A stretch of 64,000 bases of DNA from Jacaranda mimosifolia (Eukaryota; Streptophyta; Magnoliopsida; Lamiales; Bignoniaceae): contig CM032119.1 in the NCBI GenBank assembly GCA_018894105.1, positions 19,237,246 through 19,301,245 on the forward strand, given 5' to 3'. A program made the translations under genes and the position numbers. Each line of letters opens with the position of its first letter. Positions within the stretch are counted from its first letter, which is position 1. The notes under the pieces were generated by a model. The model made no database searches, had not been told where the DNA came from, and was given only the letters and a program-made list of their open reading frames with translations. Below are positions 1 to 10,899 of this stretch, in pieces.

Positions 1-2
1 TT

Positions 3-212
3 ACTATTCAGTTTGAATGGAATGGAGTTCTGAAGTCAGTCTCGAGCACGTTGATTGGAGTGAGCCCTGAGTTTGAAGTTGCAATTTATACTCTATGCTT
101 CTACCTGGGAGGACAAGATAACTATGTTGAAATCGGTCCATACCCTGTAAATATCAAGTGCTATCGTCTTGGGAGCAAAATTGGATCTGCTTTTCCAGTG
201 GCAGACTCTTAA
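3..212 (+). CDS. C-terminal coding end of an unrecognised host gene (partial)
   Basis: An open frame enters from the left edge and runs for 69 codons to a TAA at 210-212. The peptide has an even, globular composition with alternating hydrophobic stretches (for example FEVAIYTLCFYLGG and VEIGPYPVNIKCYRLG), which suggests a beta-rich domain ending in GSAFPVADS. There is no stop, homopolymer or repeat in it, and it differs clearly from the transposon decay that follows, so I read it as the last exon, or part of it, of a real gene. I do not recognise the family. No splice acceptor can be placed because the exon start lies outside the window. Confidence 0.6.
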   Translation, partial: TIQFEWNGVLKSVSSTLIGVSPEFEVAIYTLCFYLGGQDNYVEIGPYPVNIKCYRLGSKIGSAFPVADS

Positions 213-2187
213 CTTCAAGTGTAAATTTTTATCGGCTTCTATAATATTCCCCAGACATTTAGATTTATGTATGAATATTGAGCCGAGATCTCTGAAAACC
301 TGATAGCAAGAAATGGTATGTATTTATGTGACTTCAGATGTTACTAAATGATATAGAATGCGAATTGAGTGTGGGAATAAGTAGAGATATGATTGCTTGG
401 ATACTGTACAATGGGGGCTGCCCTGTTGAAATATATTCATATAATATACTCATATTTTGTATTATGTGTGTGGTGATGACATTATTTCACTTTTTATATA
501 ATTATATACTCAAATGAAAGTATTTCACTTGTATATTTTATGTGTATAATTCTGATTATAAGGGTAATTTGATAAATTAATTAAAGATGGCTCAATAAAT
601 TAAATTAATTAATTAAGTAAAAGGGGAGTAAAGCCCAAGGACTATTTAAGCCCACGAAGAAAGACAAAAAAATCCTACTAAGTTCAAACCCATCAAGACA
701 AAAGCTATAGATATTAAGTTTTAAAAAGAATCGGGGTACAAGAAATCATCTGTAAAAGAACTGCAAACTTTAGAATTTTCTAGAAATAGAAATCTCTTTA
801 CACGACAAATTATTGTTTACTGGAAAGAATCCAACTCTATTTCCGTATCACCGTATGGTATCAACATCATATAATTAATATACACATTCAACGTTGTTTG
901 TCTACTAATGTAACAATCAAGTTGGTAACATAAAGTTTGAATTTTATTTTTGCCATTCATATGTAGGATTCAGCTGTAAATAATGAAAAGCAAAGCATAA
1001 AAGGCTGATGATGATGATGTTGATGGCATGCATTTCTTATAAGAAGAAGAGATTGCAATATTTGCATGGGTTCATAGAGGGAAACTTTGTTTCTTCATCT
1101 AATAATAATATCAATATTCAATGAGAAGGACAGATGCAGATGCTACTAATGTTACCTAAAATATCAATGAATGCTTAAAGCACTTTATGGCATAACAAGT
1201 CTTAATTTGAAAACAACATTACAAAAGAAATCTGAAAATATCTAACAAATGTCTAAAAAGATATTTGCAGTGTGTGATTCCTACAACTTTGCAAATTGCA
1301 GCGGCCAACAGCTGCTCAAACATAAGATTGGCCCTATGTTTTCTTCGTTTTGTTTATTTTTAAATTTATTCTTATTTCCATTTTCTTTAACTGATTTATC
1401 TACATATGAGTAAAATGCAAACATAAAAGAATAGTTTGGAGTAAAAAATACAGCTTATCTAGAAATTATTTTTATTCATATGCTCTTAAATTATGTAAAA
1501 ATTATTTTATGTGTCACGATATTATTTAATTAACAATCATGACACAACTTACAACATATAACTATTTATAACAATTTTTAAAAAAAATTATTAGTAGTTT
1601 TATTTTTATTTATATGATGTGCAACTAATACACATAAATAATTTGCTATATATTAGATTTTAAATAAATATTATAAATACTAAATGAAATTCTAGTCGTC
1701 AAGTAAGTGTTACAAAGAATTTGTATGATACATGTACTAAGTATTCAACATCGATCAAAGTAGAAGTGTTATTTGTTAAGTTCAAAATATGTAAGGGAAA
1801 CAAACGTATCTTTCAATTATTAGTATGTACATGCATGTACCATATATAAATATGAATATTTTCTAATAGAATTTCTCAATAACCTCTTCGCATGTTAAAA
1901 TTTCAGGATTATATTTGTTTTCCTTTAGTCAAAGGAATAATCTTTTATTAAAGCATATCGTTATTAGTTTCTTAAGCTTTTTAATCATGAATTATTGAAA
2001 ACGACATCATTAGCTTATTCTTAATCATTTTTAGTGAAAATTATTTTATTTAAAAGTTTCATCTATGAAGACAAAAAAATAGAGCTTTTATGTTGCATGA
2101 CTCTAGTTTAATATTAAACGACCAACTCAACTAGAAGTATAAATTGTATAAAGTGTTATAAAAGTTCCTTAGAAATTTATAAAGAGA
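213..2187. other. 3' untranslated region then AT-rich spacer
   Basis: The first 200-300 bases after the stop are the likely 3' UTR of the partial gene, being T-rich with several near-polyadenylation motifs. The rest is AT-rich DNA with short homopolymer runs and no long open frame on either strand. I see no recognisable gene, RNA or repeat up to the target duplication at 2188-2192. Confidence 0.5.
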
Positions 2188-2192
2188 TCAAT

Positions 2193-2856
2193 TGTTGATT
2201 TTGCCTTGAAATTTGGGCTGAATTGACGAGAACTGAAAGAAGAACGGAGCGAAACGGAGCAAAGTGGTCGAAATGGGCTCGGGAGACAAACCCCGGTGCG
2301 CATTGGCAGGACACCGCGCACTGAGGCGTGAGACAAGGTGTGCCAAGGCGTGGACATGGGCAGAAAAGGCATGAAAACACGCATTGTGCGCCCCGGTCAT
2401 AGTGAACAGTAACTTTTCGCCAGGGCTCAAGTTTTTTGCGGCCCAGCTCAAAGTTTCTGCCCAAGATTTGATTTTTCCTGGCACAAGCAGATTTGTGTGT
2501 GCCGGGGCGCAAGTTTTGTGCGCCCCCGCACACGGCGCAAGCCCATGAGCCATGGGCTTCGATTTTCGAGAATAAATATCAGTTTTTTCTCTCGAAAAAA
2601 GAATCACGAGCATAACACAAGGGCTTCTTTACTGTTTTGAGTAATTCTCTCAAGACGGAGTTTAGAACGAGGGTGTTAGATGTTTTCGTGAGATTTGTGA
2701 GATTTAAGTTTATACTTGCACTTTGATTTGAGATCAATAAAATTTCTTTTCTTTGTTGGGTGGATTAGGCACATCGTCGAACTACGTTAAATCTTGTTGT
2801 GAATTACTTTACTATTATTTCATTGTTTCCGCAATAGATCCTGCTGGGTTTCAACA
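2193..2856 (+). repeat. 5' LTR of Copia-1
   Basis: This 664-bp LTR starts TGTTGATTTTG and ends TTTCAACA, just before the primer-binding site. It matches the right LTR over nearly its whole length; a shared block is the GAACGGAGCGAAACGGAGC segment near 2240. Relative to the right LTR it carries about 30 extra bases near 2505-2535 and lacks a GC-rich stretch near 7110-7135. It is unusually G+C-rich between 2240 and 2550 compared with its surroundings. A TATAAA-type box is not obvious; ATAAATATC near 2572 is the best candidate. Confidence 0.92.
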
Positions 2857-2858
2857 AA

Positions 2859-2871
2859 TTGGTATCGGAGC
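2859..2871 (+). other. Primer-binding site of Copia-1
   Basis: TTGGTATCGGAGC begins two bases after the 5' LTR. It matches the usual plant Copia site TGGTATCAGAGC, complementary to the 3' end of initiator methionine tRNA, with one A-to-G change. Confidence 0.9.
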
Positions 2872-2883
2872 AGGTTGGATCAG

Positions 2884-5800
2884 ATGTCAGGAATGAAGTA
2901 CGAGGTAGAGAAATTCGATGGGAAGAACGACTTTGGGCTGTGGAAGATGAAGGTTCACGCCCTCCTGTGTTCACAAGGTTTACAGAGAGCATTAAAGGGC
3001 AGAGATTCCTTGTTGGAAACACTGAAGGATAAGTTCATGGCAAAGGCTTATGGTACTCTGGTGTTATCATTGGCAGATAAGGTACTGAGAGAGGTCGCCA
3101 CGAAAAGTATGCCAGCGGATTTATGGAAGAAGCTGGAGAGTCTATATATGACAAACTCCCTGACGAATTGACTGTATTTGAAACAGCGACTATACACATT
3201 GAGGATGAAGGAAGGTACATCTATCACTCAGCATATTGATTTTTTCAATAAGGTGATTTTGGATCTCACTAGTATAGATGTCAAAATTGATGATGAGGAT
3301 CAAGCTTTAATTCTCTTGTGTTCTCTGCCAAAATCTTTTGAGCACTTGGTTACTACTTTGTTGTACGGGAGAGATATGATTTCAATGGAGGATGTGAAGG
3401 CCTCATTGAATTCCAACGAGTTGAGAAAATATGTCCTGGGCAGCAACGATGGTGAAAGTGGGGAAGGATTAGTGACAAAAGAGAGACCAAGAGAAAGGGG
3501 AAAGAGTAGAGGCCGATCGAAGTCCCGAACCAAGCTTAGAAACGGTGACAAGTGTTTTAGGTGCGGTGGAAAGGGACATTGGAAACGGAATTATTCGAAA
3601 CGAGGAAAGACGAAGGATGCAGGTGAAACTTCTGATCATAAATGGGATGATGTCGCAGGAATTGTTGAGGATGAGTCTGATAATGGGCTTGTTCTCAACG
3701 TTGCTGAAACTTTACTAAGATTTGAATGGATTTTGGATAGTGGTTGTTCCTACCACATGTGCCCAAGAGAAGATTAGTTTACCACATACAATAAATACGA
3801 TGGTGGTAAAGTGCTTATGGGAAATGATGCTTCTTGCAGGGTTGTAGGAATTGACTCAGTTTGTATTAGAATGCATGATGACATAGTAAGGACTTTAACA
3901 GATGTGCGTCATGTTCTAGATCTGAAGAAAAATATGATATTGCTGGGTACTCTGGATAAGAATGGTTGTGACTACAGAGCTCGAGATGGAGTTCTACGGG
4001 TTTCCAAAGGCGCATTGCTTATCATGAAGGGAGACAAGCGAAACGACCATTACATACTGCAGGGAAACACAGTTTCTGGTGCTGCAACGGTTTCTTCATC
4101 AATCAATGATACTACGAGACTGTGGCATATGCGGCTTGGGCATATGAGTGAGAAGGGGATGTCAGAACTAAGCAAACGAGGTTTACTTTGCGGAGAGTTT
4201 GCTTTGCTGAGAAAAGACTGAAGAAATGGATTTCTGCGAGCAGTGTGTGCTGGACAAGCAACACAGGGTGAAATTTGGCACTGTAGTTCACAGGACCAAA
4301 GGCATCTTGGATTACATTCACTCAAATCTTTGAGGGCTTTCTTAGGTTCTTTCAAAGGGAGGTGCAAGGTATATGCTGACATTCATAGATGATTTCTCAC
4401 GGAGAGTATGGATGTGAATGTTGAAGCATAAGGATGAGGTGTTTGTCAACTTCAAGCAATGGAAGACCTTAATTGAGAAGAAGACAGGAAAGGAGATCAA
4501 GCGCTTGAGGACTGACAACAGATTGGAGTTTTGCAACAAGGAATTTCAGGAATTCTGCAACAAGGAAGGAATTGTAAGGTATCTCACAGTTGTACATACA
4601 CCACAACAGAATGGAGTTGCAGAACGGATGAACATGACTATCTTGGAAAGAGCTAGATGCTTGCTCTTTAACGCCGGATGGTCTAAGGATTTTTGGGCAA
4701 AAGCGATTAACACTGCGTGTATTTGTTGAATAAGTCACTATCAACTGCTTTAGACTGCAAGACACAATGGAAGTTTGGTCCGGGTCTCCTGCTGATTACT
4801 CAAATCTAAGAGTATTTAGGTGTCCAGCCTATGTTCATGTTCGGGATGGGAAACTTGAGCCAAGGGCTAGGAAGTGCATATTTCTAGGCTATGCAGATGG
4901 AGTCTAAGGTTATCATTTGTGGTGTAATAATGACAAGGGCTCCAAGATGATTATCAGCAGGGACGTGACATTTGATAAGTCTGCAATGATGAAGAAGGTG
5001 GAGCAGCAGAAAAGCGGTCAACAGGGCATTAAGAAGAATCTGGAGATTCATATTGATCCTTCACAAGTTTCAAAGGGGAAACAAAAGGTGGTAGATGAAG
5101 CTGGTGAGAGCACACTATCACCTAATCAACAACAGAAAAATGAACCACTACAAAATTATCACTTGGCTCGCGATAGGGAGAGGAGGCATATCAAACTACC
5201 ACGCGGTATGCTTACTCAGATTTGGTAGCTTATGCTTTGAGTTCAGCTAAAGAGTTTGTAGGAGATGATCCAGTCTCATACAAAGAAGCAATTTTCAGGC
5301 TAGATTTTGATAAATGGGTTGCAACTATGAGTGAAGAGATGGAGTCTCTACACAAGAATATCACATGGGAGCTGGTTGATGTACCCAAAGGGCAGAAGAT
5401 TGTAGGTTGCAAATGAATCTACAAGAAAAAGGGAGGGATTCCCAGTGTTGAAGATGCTAGATACAAGGCACGATTGGTTGCTAAGGGTTTTACTCAGAGA
5501 GAGTGAGTTGACTTTCATGAAGTATTCTCCCCAGTTGTAAAACATACTTCAATTCGTGTTTTACTTGCCATGGTTGCTCTGTTTGATATGGAGCTGGAGC
5601 ATATGGATGTGAAAATAGCGTTTCTGCATGGTGAGTTAGAGGAACAAATCTACATGAGTTAACTTGAAGGATTCATTGCTCCCGAGAAACAAAATCAAGC
5701 ATGTCTTTAAAGAGGTCATTATATGGCCTGAAGTAGTCTCCCAAGCAATGGTATAAAAGGTTTGATGTTTTTATTACCAAGATAGGATATACAAAAAGCA

Positions 5801-6837
5801 AATTTGATTTTTGTGTATATTATAAAATTTGTAGTGATAACCTTCTCGTATATTTGCTGTTGTACGTTGATGATATATTGATTGCCTCTAGAAACATATT
5901 TGAGATCAACCAATTAAAAGCTCAGTTAAGTGAAAAATTTGAGATGAAGGATTTGGGCTATGCAAAGAAGATATTGGGCATGGAGATCATCTGGGATAGA
6001 CACACATGATTGTTGTACTTGTCTCAACAACATTACATTGAGAAAGTACTTGAGCGATTTGGGATGGATAAGTCCAAGCCAGTTAGTACGCTACTTGCAG
6101 CTCATTTCAGGCTCTCATCAGATCTATCACCGAGTACTGAGGAGGAGGTGGAACACATATCTAATGTGCCACATGCTAGTGCAGTGGGTAGCTTGATATA
6201 CACCATGGTGTGCACTAGGCCAGACATTTCACATGTAGTCAGTGTTGTGAGTAGGTATATGCACAAGCCGGGAAAGATTCATTGACAGGCTATGAAATGG
6301 ATCATGAGGTATCTGAGAGGCTCTGCAGACAGATGTTTGAGGTATAGTTAATCGAATTCTACTACTAGAATTATTGGCTATGTGGACGCGGATTATGCAG
6401 GAGATTTGGACAGCAAAAGGTCCATGACGGGCTATGTGTTTTGTGTATCAAGTTGTACAGTTAACTAGAAGGCGACTGTGCAGTCATCAATTACATTGTC
6501 CACAACAGAAGCTGAGTAGATGGCTTTGGCTGAAGGCGTTAAGGAAGGCATTTGGCTAAAGGGGCTGATCGATGATATGGGTATGACTTCTGAGATCACT
6601 AAGGTATTTTGTGACAGTCAGAGTGCCATAAACTTGTCAAAGTATCAAGCATTTCATGAGAGAACAAAGCACATAGATGTGAGGTATCACTTTATTCGGG
6701 ATATGGTGTCTCAAGGAGTCATGTTGGTTGACAAGGTTGGGACTAAGGATAATTCGGCAGATATGTTAACTAAGGCTATTCCAGGAATCAAATTCGAGCA
6801 TTGCTTGGATTTGGTTAATGCTTATAAACTCAGATAA
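2884..6837 (+). pseudogene. Decayed gag-pol of Copia-1
   Basis: One ancestral frame starts at ATG 2884 and ends with TAA 6835-6837. Seen in order are gag; a CCHC knuckle (C-F-R-C...H, codons 3553-3579) whose last Cys is replaced by Tyr (3592-3594); the protease DSG motif near 3735; the integrase zinc region (LWHMRLGHMSEKG, about 4120) and core (HTPQQNGVAERMN, about 4600); the RT motifs MDVKIAFLHG (about 5603) and YVDDILIAS (about 5860); and RNase H (DSQSAINLSKY, about 6613). Lesions include TGA 3169-3171, TAG 3775-3777, a frameshift near 4215, TGA 4415-4417, TGA 5414-5416 and several more downstream. Many are C-to-T or G-to-A changes, as expected for methylated DNA. Product in life: a Gag-Pol polyprotein for reverse transcription and integration; here it cannot be made. 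Confidence 0.93.
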
Positions 6838-6888
6838 CAGGCCCTTTTTGGGGACAGGGACAAAGAAGAATGATGGTGAATTTCTAGT

Positions 6889-6901
6889 TAAGGTGGAGAA
6901 T
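6889..6901 (+). other. Polypurine tract of Copia-1
   Basis: AAGGTGGAGAAT lies immediately before the TGGTGAATTTC that I take as the start of the 3' LTR. This is the usual plant Copia polypurine tract form (AAGGTGGAGATT). It argues for a 3' LTR start at 6902 rather than at the TGTTGATT at 6925. Confidence 0.75.
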
Positions 6902-7579
6902 TGGTGAATTTCAAGACAAAGAATTGTTGATTTGGGCTGAATTGACAATGATTGAAATAAGAACGGAGCGAAACGGAGCAAAGTGGTCGAAATGGGCTTG
7001 AGAACACACCCCAACGCGCGTTGGTAGGACACCGTGTGCCGGGGCACGAGGCAAGGTGTGCCAAGGCGTGGACATGGGCGGAAAAACATGAAAACATGCG
7101 TTGTGCACCCCGGTGCAAGCTTTTTGCGCCACAACGAGTAGTGAACAGTAACTTTATGCCGGGGCTCAAGTTTTTTACGCCCCAACTCAAAGTTTTTGCC
7201 CAAGATTCGGTCTTTCCTGGCATAAGTAGATTTGTGTGCACCGGGGCGCAAGCCCACGGGCCTTGGACTTTGGTTTTCGAGTATAAATATCAATTTTTTC
7301 TTTCGGGAAAAGGATCACGAACATAACACAAGGGCTTCTTTACTGTTTTTGAGTAATTCTCTCAAGACGGAGTTTAGAACAAGGGTGTTAGGTGTTTTTG
7401 TGAGATTTGTGGGATTCAAGTTTGTCTTGCACTTTGATTTAAGATCAATAAAATTCCTTTTCTTTGTTGGGTGGATTAAGCACATTGCCGAACCACGTTA
7501 AATATTGTTGTCATATTTCCATCGAATTACTTTACTATTATTTCATTGTTTCCGCAATAGATCCTCCTAGGTTTCAACA
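6902..7579 (+). repeat. 3' LTR of Copia-1
   Basis: The LTR ends CAACA at 7579, followed at once by the TCAAT duplication. Its start is ambiguous. TG at 6902 directly follows the polypurine tract, while TGTTGATT at 6925 aligns better with the start of the left LTR; a ~20-base indel near the edge would reconcile the two. It shares the whole body with 2193-2856 but has extra GC-rich bases near 7110-7135 and lacks a GC-rich stretch found at 2505-2535 of the left copy. Confidence 0.88.
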
Positions 7580-7584
7580 TCAAT

Positions 7585-7850
7585 AATGACAGGTTAGATA
7601 GCTGGTGGCAAAAATATCTAATATTGAATTTTTCAACAAATAAAAATTAATTGGACACATATGGTAATGATATAGAAGTTTCATTTAGTTTAACTTGACA
7701 TAAGTGTCAAATCTACATCATCATGATCCCACCTTTCAAACATTTTTGTTATTTTCAGATATCATATATCTGTATTATACTACAAGTCTAGTTTACCGGA
7801 AAAAAGAAGGAAAGGAAAAGAAAAAGTAATTAGACATCTCGAGAAGACAT
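7585..7850. other. AT-rich spacer right of Copia-1
   Basis: Low-complexity A/T-rich DNA with no convincing frame. It lies between the Copia-1 target duplication and the start of sequence shared with the right-hand Gypsy-like LTR. Confidence 0.4.
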
Positions 7851-8419
7851 ACACAACCAAGAGCAAAAATGACAATGAAAGAAGAAAGGGCAAGAAAATT
7901 GGTGATGGCTTATCTTGAAACCGCATGGAAAGAGTTAAAGCTCCAGGCGACATACATGATCACTCTAGGAACACACTTGCTGACTTAAACGGGCGACAGA
8001 CATGATCACTCAAGGCGTGTGCGAACTAAGATAGGCACGTATGAGGTAGCTTAGTGAGATTTGGCGCATAGCTAGGCGTGCAACACTCGCACAAGGAAAG
8101 GTTGGCACCCATAATGAGCATTATACACAGGCAACAATGGTCAACATGACTTGGAGTGAAATTGGGCACGTACGAGCAGTTGACAAATAGGTAGGCACAC
8201 ACGTAGGGAGTGTGGTGTATAGTTGGCAAGGCTAAGACTAGCGATGGTTAACGAGAGATGGTTGACATGAGCAGTTGGCAGATGGTTGGCTCGCACATGT
8301 GCAAAGCTTATGGGTGGTCTAGAGTCTGACTTATTTAGTGAACCATTAGGACACTTGGCACTACATTGTCTTCCAGATAACACTTTGCACATTTACCAGA
8401 CCCTTAGCATAGGCTTTGG
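7850..8419 (+). repeat. Left part of the 5' LTR of the outer Gypsy-like element
   Basis: The stretch is richer in G+C than its flanks and holds a short internal duplication (ACATGATCACTC near 7956 and 8003). It shares GATCACTCAA and TTAGCATAGGCTT with the right LTR at about 24190-24255. It stops abruptly where Copia-2 begins at 8420 and resumes at 18546. Confidence 0.5.
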
Positions 8420-10702
8420 TGAAGTAAGGAGTAGCCCAATGATCCAATAATAAAACCAAAATTAGGCTAAATTAACTTGTCTAATCCCTATCCCAAGGAT
8501 CTAATGATGCTATTAAAATGGATTTAATGGTAGAAAACTAACCATGAATACTTAATCCAAGAAAGAAGAGGATGACAAGTATGAACTCTTCTAAACTGTC
8601 AATCCTGGCATAGCAGAGTAGTGACAACAATTGCCGAAGCAAATAAACTCCGATCAAGCTGAATTTTGGATAGAAACACCTCAACACACTGGGGGATCTC
8701 CAGAAAAAAATTTAGCAAAAAAAATAAATCGGAAAGACCTCTAAATCAGCCTCCAAAGTGACTGCACTGCAGTGGATCTTCAAGAGCAAAGCTCCCCAAG
8801 TGTGAAGCCTCTAATGTTATGATCCACACACCCAAGGAGAGCTCCAATCTACCTCTAATCAGCTAGATCACTAGAGGAAGAAGAAGAAAGGGAGAGGCCA
8901 AAAATGAGGAGAGGGAGGTAAGGATGGTGTGAAACTTCAACACATGAGTGAATCACACTTTTTGAAGGGAAAAATGAAATCTAGCAACTTGCTAATTCTT
9001 TTGTGTCCGCCCACCTCTCCTCCATTTATAGAGGTGGATCTATGATGCAAGTTGGCATCACACCCTCCATGAGGTGGTGTGCCAAGTGGACAATCCACTT
9101 GCATATGAAATGTGAATTTCACTTGCATTTGAATTTAATTTGACTTTACATTTCATCTCATTAAATGTTTTTCAAATTAATTCCAAATTAACCTCAAATG
9201 AACTCCTTCATTTGAATTTTCCCCCAAAATTAATAATCCTCACATTAATTAAATTAACTCTTTAATTTAATTAATTAACTTGATTTAATTCTTTAAATCA
9301 TCTAACTTAACTCTTTAAGCCAGAAAGTGTCAACTTAACTCTTTAAATTAATTTGACTAGTTAATAGTTATATGGCATCAATTAAATTAAATTCTTAATA
9401 TAATTGGTCTAATTTAACTCCTTAAATTCTTTTGATTAATTTAATAATTAACTTAATCAAGCTAAAATGACTAAAAGTTAGCCAACTAGTTTTCTCCACA
9501 AAAATGGTCTAGGTGAATTTTTAGCCAATCAATTTTCTCCAAAAAAACGATCTAGGTGAATTTTCTAACTCCTTAGAAAATTCTTCCCACCAAACAGAAC
9601 TTCCTTTAGGCTTTTGTGCGCGACCCATTAGGTTCTCCTATTCATTGGACATGGGCTCACAACTCTTGTGATATTTAGAATATCGAAGCATTCACATTAG
9701 TTTAAATTCCTTTAAACTAATAACTCTTTCAATTAATTTCTATTAATTAAAGAGTACCCAATCTTCATGGTCGATGTCTATCCTCAAGCCCATGGAATTC
9801 AACTAATTGGTCGAAATGAATATGCTCTTGGTGAATTATTTCTAGCTCTACACTTACCATGCAAATACAGTCCATCCGTGTCCTATCCCCTGAATGAGGC
9901 CTAGGGCAAGATATTTGCCGGCTCCCTAATAGCCTCGATAACTATGTTTCTATTCCCAATGTTCGATTCTTCTTTATGACCTCTTCTTTGGAAAACTCAT
10001 TTCCCAAATTTTCATACTACCTTGGCCAAGGATTTTCTAGAATCGATCATTATAGAATACATAAGAGATGCACTCATCCTTCACAACGACGAGGTGATGG
10101 ATCCCATCTTGGATCTCACAAACCTTCATGTCTAAGTAGCTTACACCCAATCTCAACCCAGAAGACCCGCTAAGTGGTCAAGGAAGAGTCAAGGTATAAG
10201 GACCTAAATACAAGGTTACCATGGATCCTTAGGTCAAATGATTAATTATATGCACTAGCATAAGCTGGAGAACTTGCCACTATGGCTATCTAGTGGATTC
10301 TCCAGGCGAGCCTTTAGTAAACTTGGTCTCTAACAAGCACCCACTAACATGCACCCATGTCTAACATGGATTACTCATGAAACAGAGCAATATCCAACTC
10401 CTGGGATTTATGCATCGTTAGTGCAAGTCTATCCGAATCTTAGATGCCCCGTCTCATAAGATTCTATAACATGGAATATTTTTAAGATTACGACCGTGTA
10501 AGACTTATTTCATAATCATTACCCAGTGCGTGACCAAGTTCGGTACTCTTGTGTGATCTAGGGGCTTCAACCAAATGCTAGTGAAGTAAATAAGCATAAG
10601 ATAAAAATGGCCATTTAATATGAATATCATTCAATCAAGATTGTATCACAAGTGAAATAGTTTACATGCCAATCTTATTGGCTGTGGAGCACTATTCCAA
10701 CA
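8420..10702 (-). repeat. 3' LTR of Copia-2 (2283 bp)
   Basis: This is a direct repeat of 16324-18545, with co-linear landmarks such as CCAATGATCCAATAATAAAA near its left end, the TTAATTTAATTAATTAACTT tract near 9260 and CACTATTCCAACA at its right end. Within it lies an open frame fragment (9976-10173) that also appears in decayed form in the other copies; this looks like chance coding inside LTR sequence. The unit is abnormally long for a Copia LTR. Confidence 0.9.
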
Positions 10703-10713
10703 ATCTCCCACTT
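10703..10713 (-). other. Polypurine tract of Copia-2
   Basis: On the minus strand AAGTGGGAGAT immediately precedes TGTTGGAATAG of the 3' LTR. This is the standard plant Copia polypurine tract and fixes the orientation and the LTR boundary. Confidence 0.88.
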
Positions 10714-10899
10714 GCCCTAAAGCCAATTCCCCATGGTCTTAAGACCCATCTTCTTAAGATGTCCTTCAAAGACCTTTTCCTTTAGGGGTTTAGACAATAG
10801 TTCTGCTATATTCTCTTATGAGGCAACTTTATCCACTAAATTGTTGCCTTTATTAATTGATCTCATAGATCAAATGATAACGCATTTATATATGTTTGG

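Larger units (their letters stand above)
2193..7579 (+). mobile_element. Copia-1: full-length Ty1/Copia LTR retrotransposon (Tork/TNT1-like), inactive
   Basis: The element is bounded by a perfect 5-bp target duplication, TCAAT at 2188-2192 and 7580-7584, and starts TG and ends CA. In order it has a 5' LTR, a primer-binding site matching initiator-Met tRNA, gag, protease, integrase, reverse transcriptase, RNase H, a polypurine tract and a 3' LTR. The order protease-integrase-RT-RNase H is diagnostic of Copia. The gag start (KYEVEKFDGKNDFGLWKMK) resembles the TNT1/Tork lineage. Coding is broken by many stops and at least one frameshift, and the two LTRs differ by substitutions and sizeable indels, so this is an old, non-mobile copy. 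Confidence 0.93.

Noticed and set aside
2169..2613. Three overlapping minus-strand frames of 71-141 codons
   Set aside because: Antisense readings of the GC-rich part of the Copia-1 LTR; the same occurs in the right LTR.
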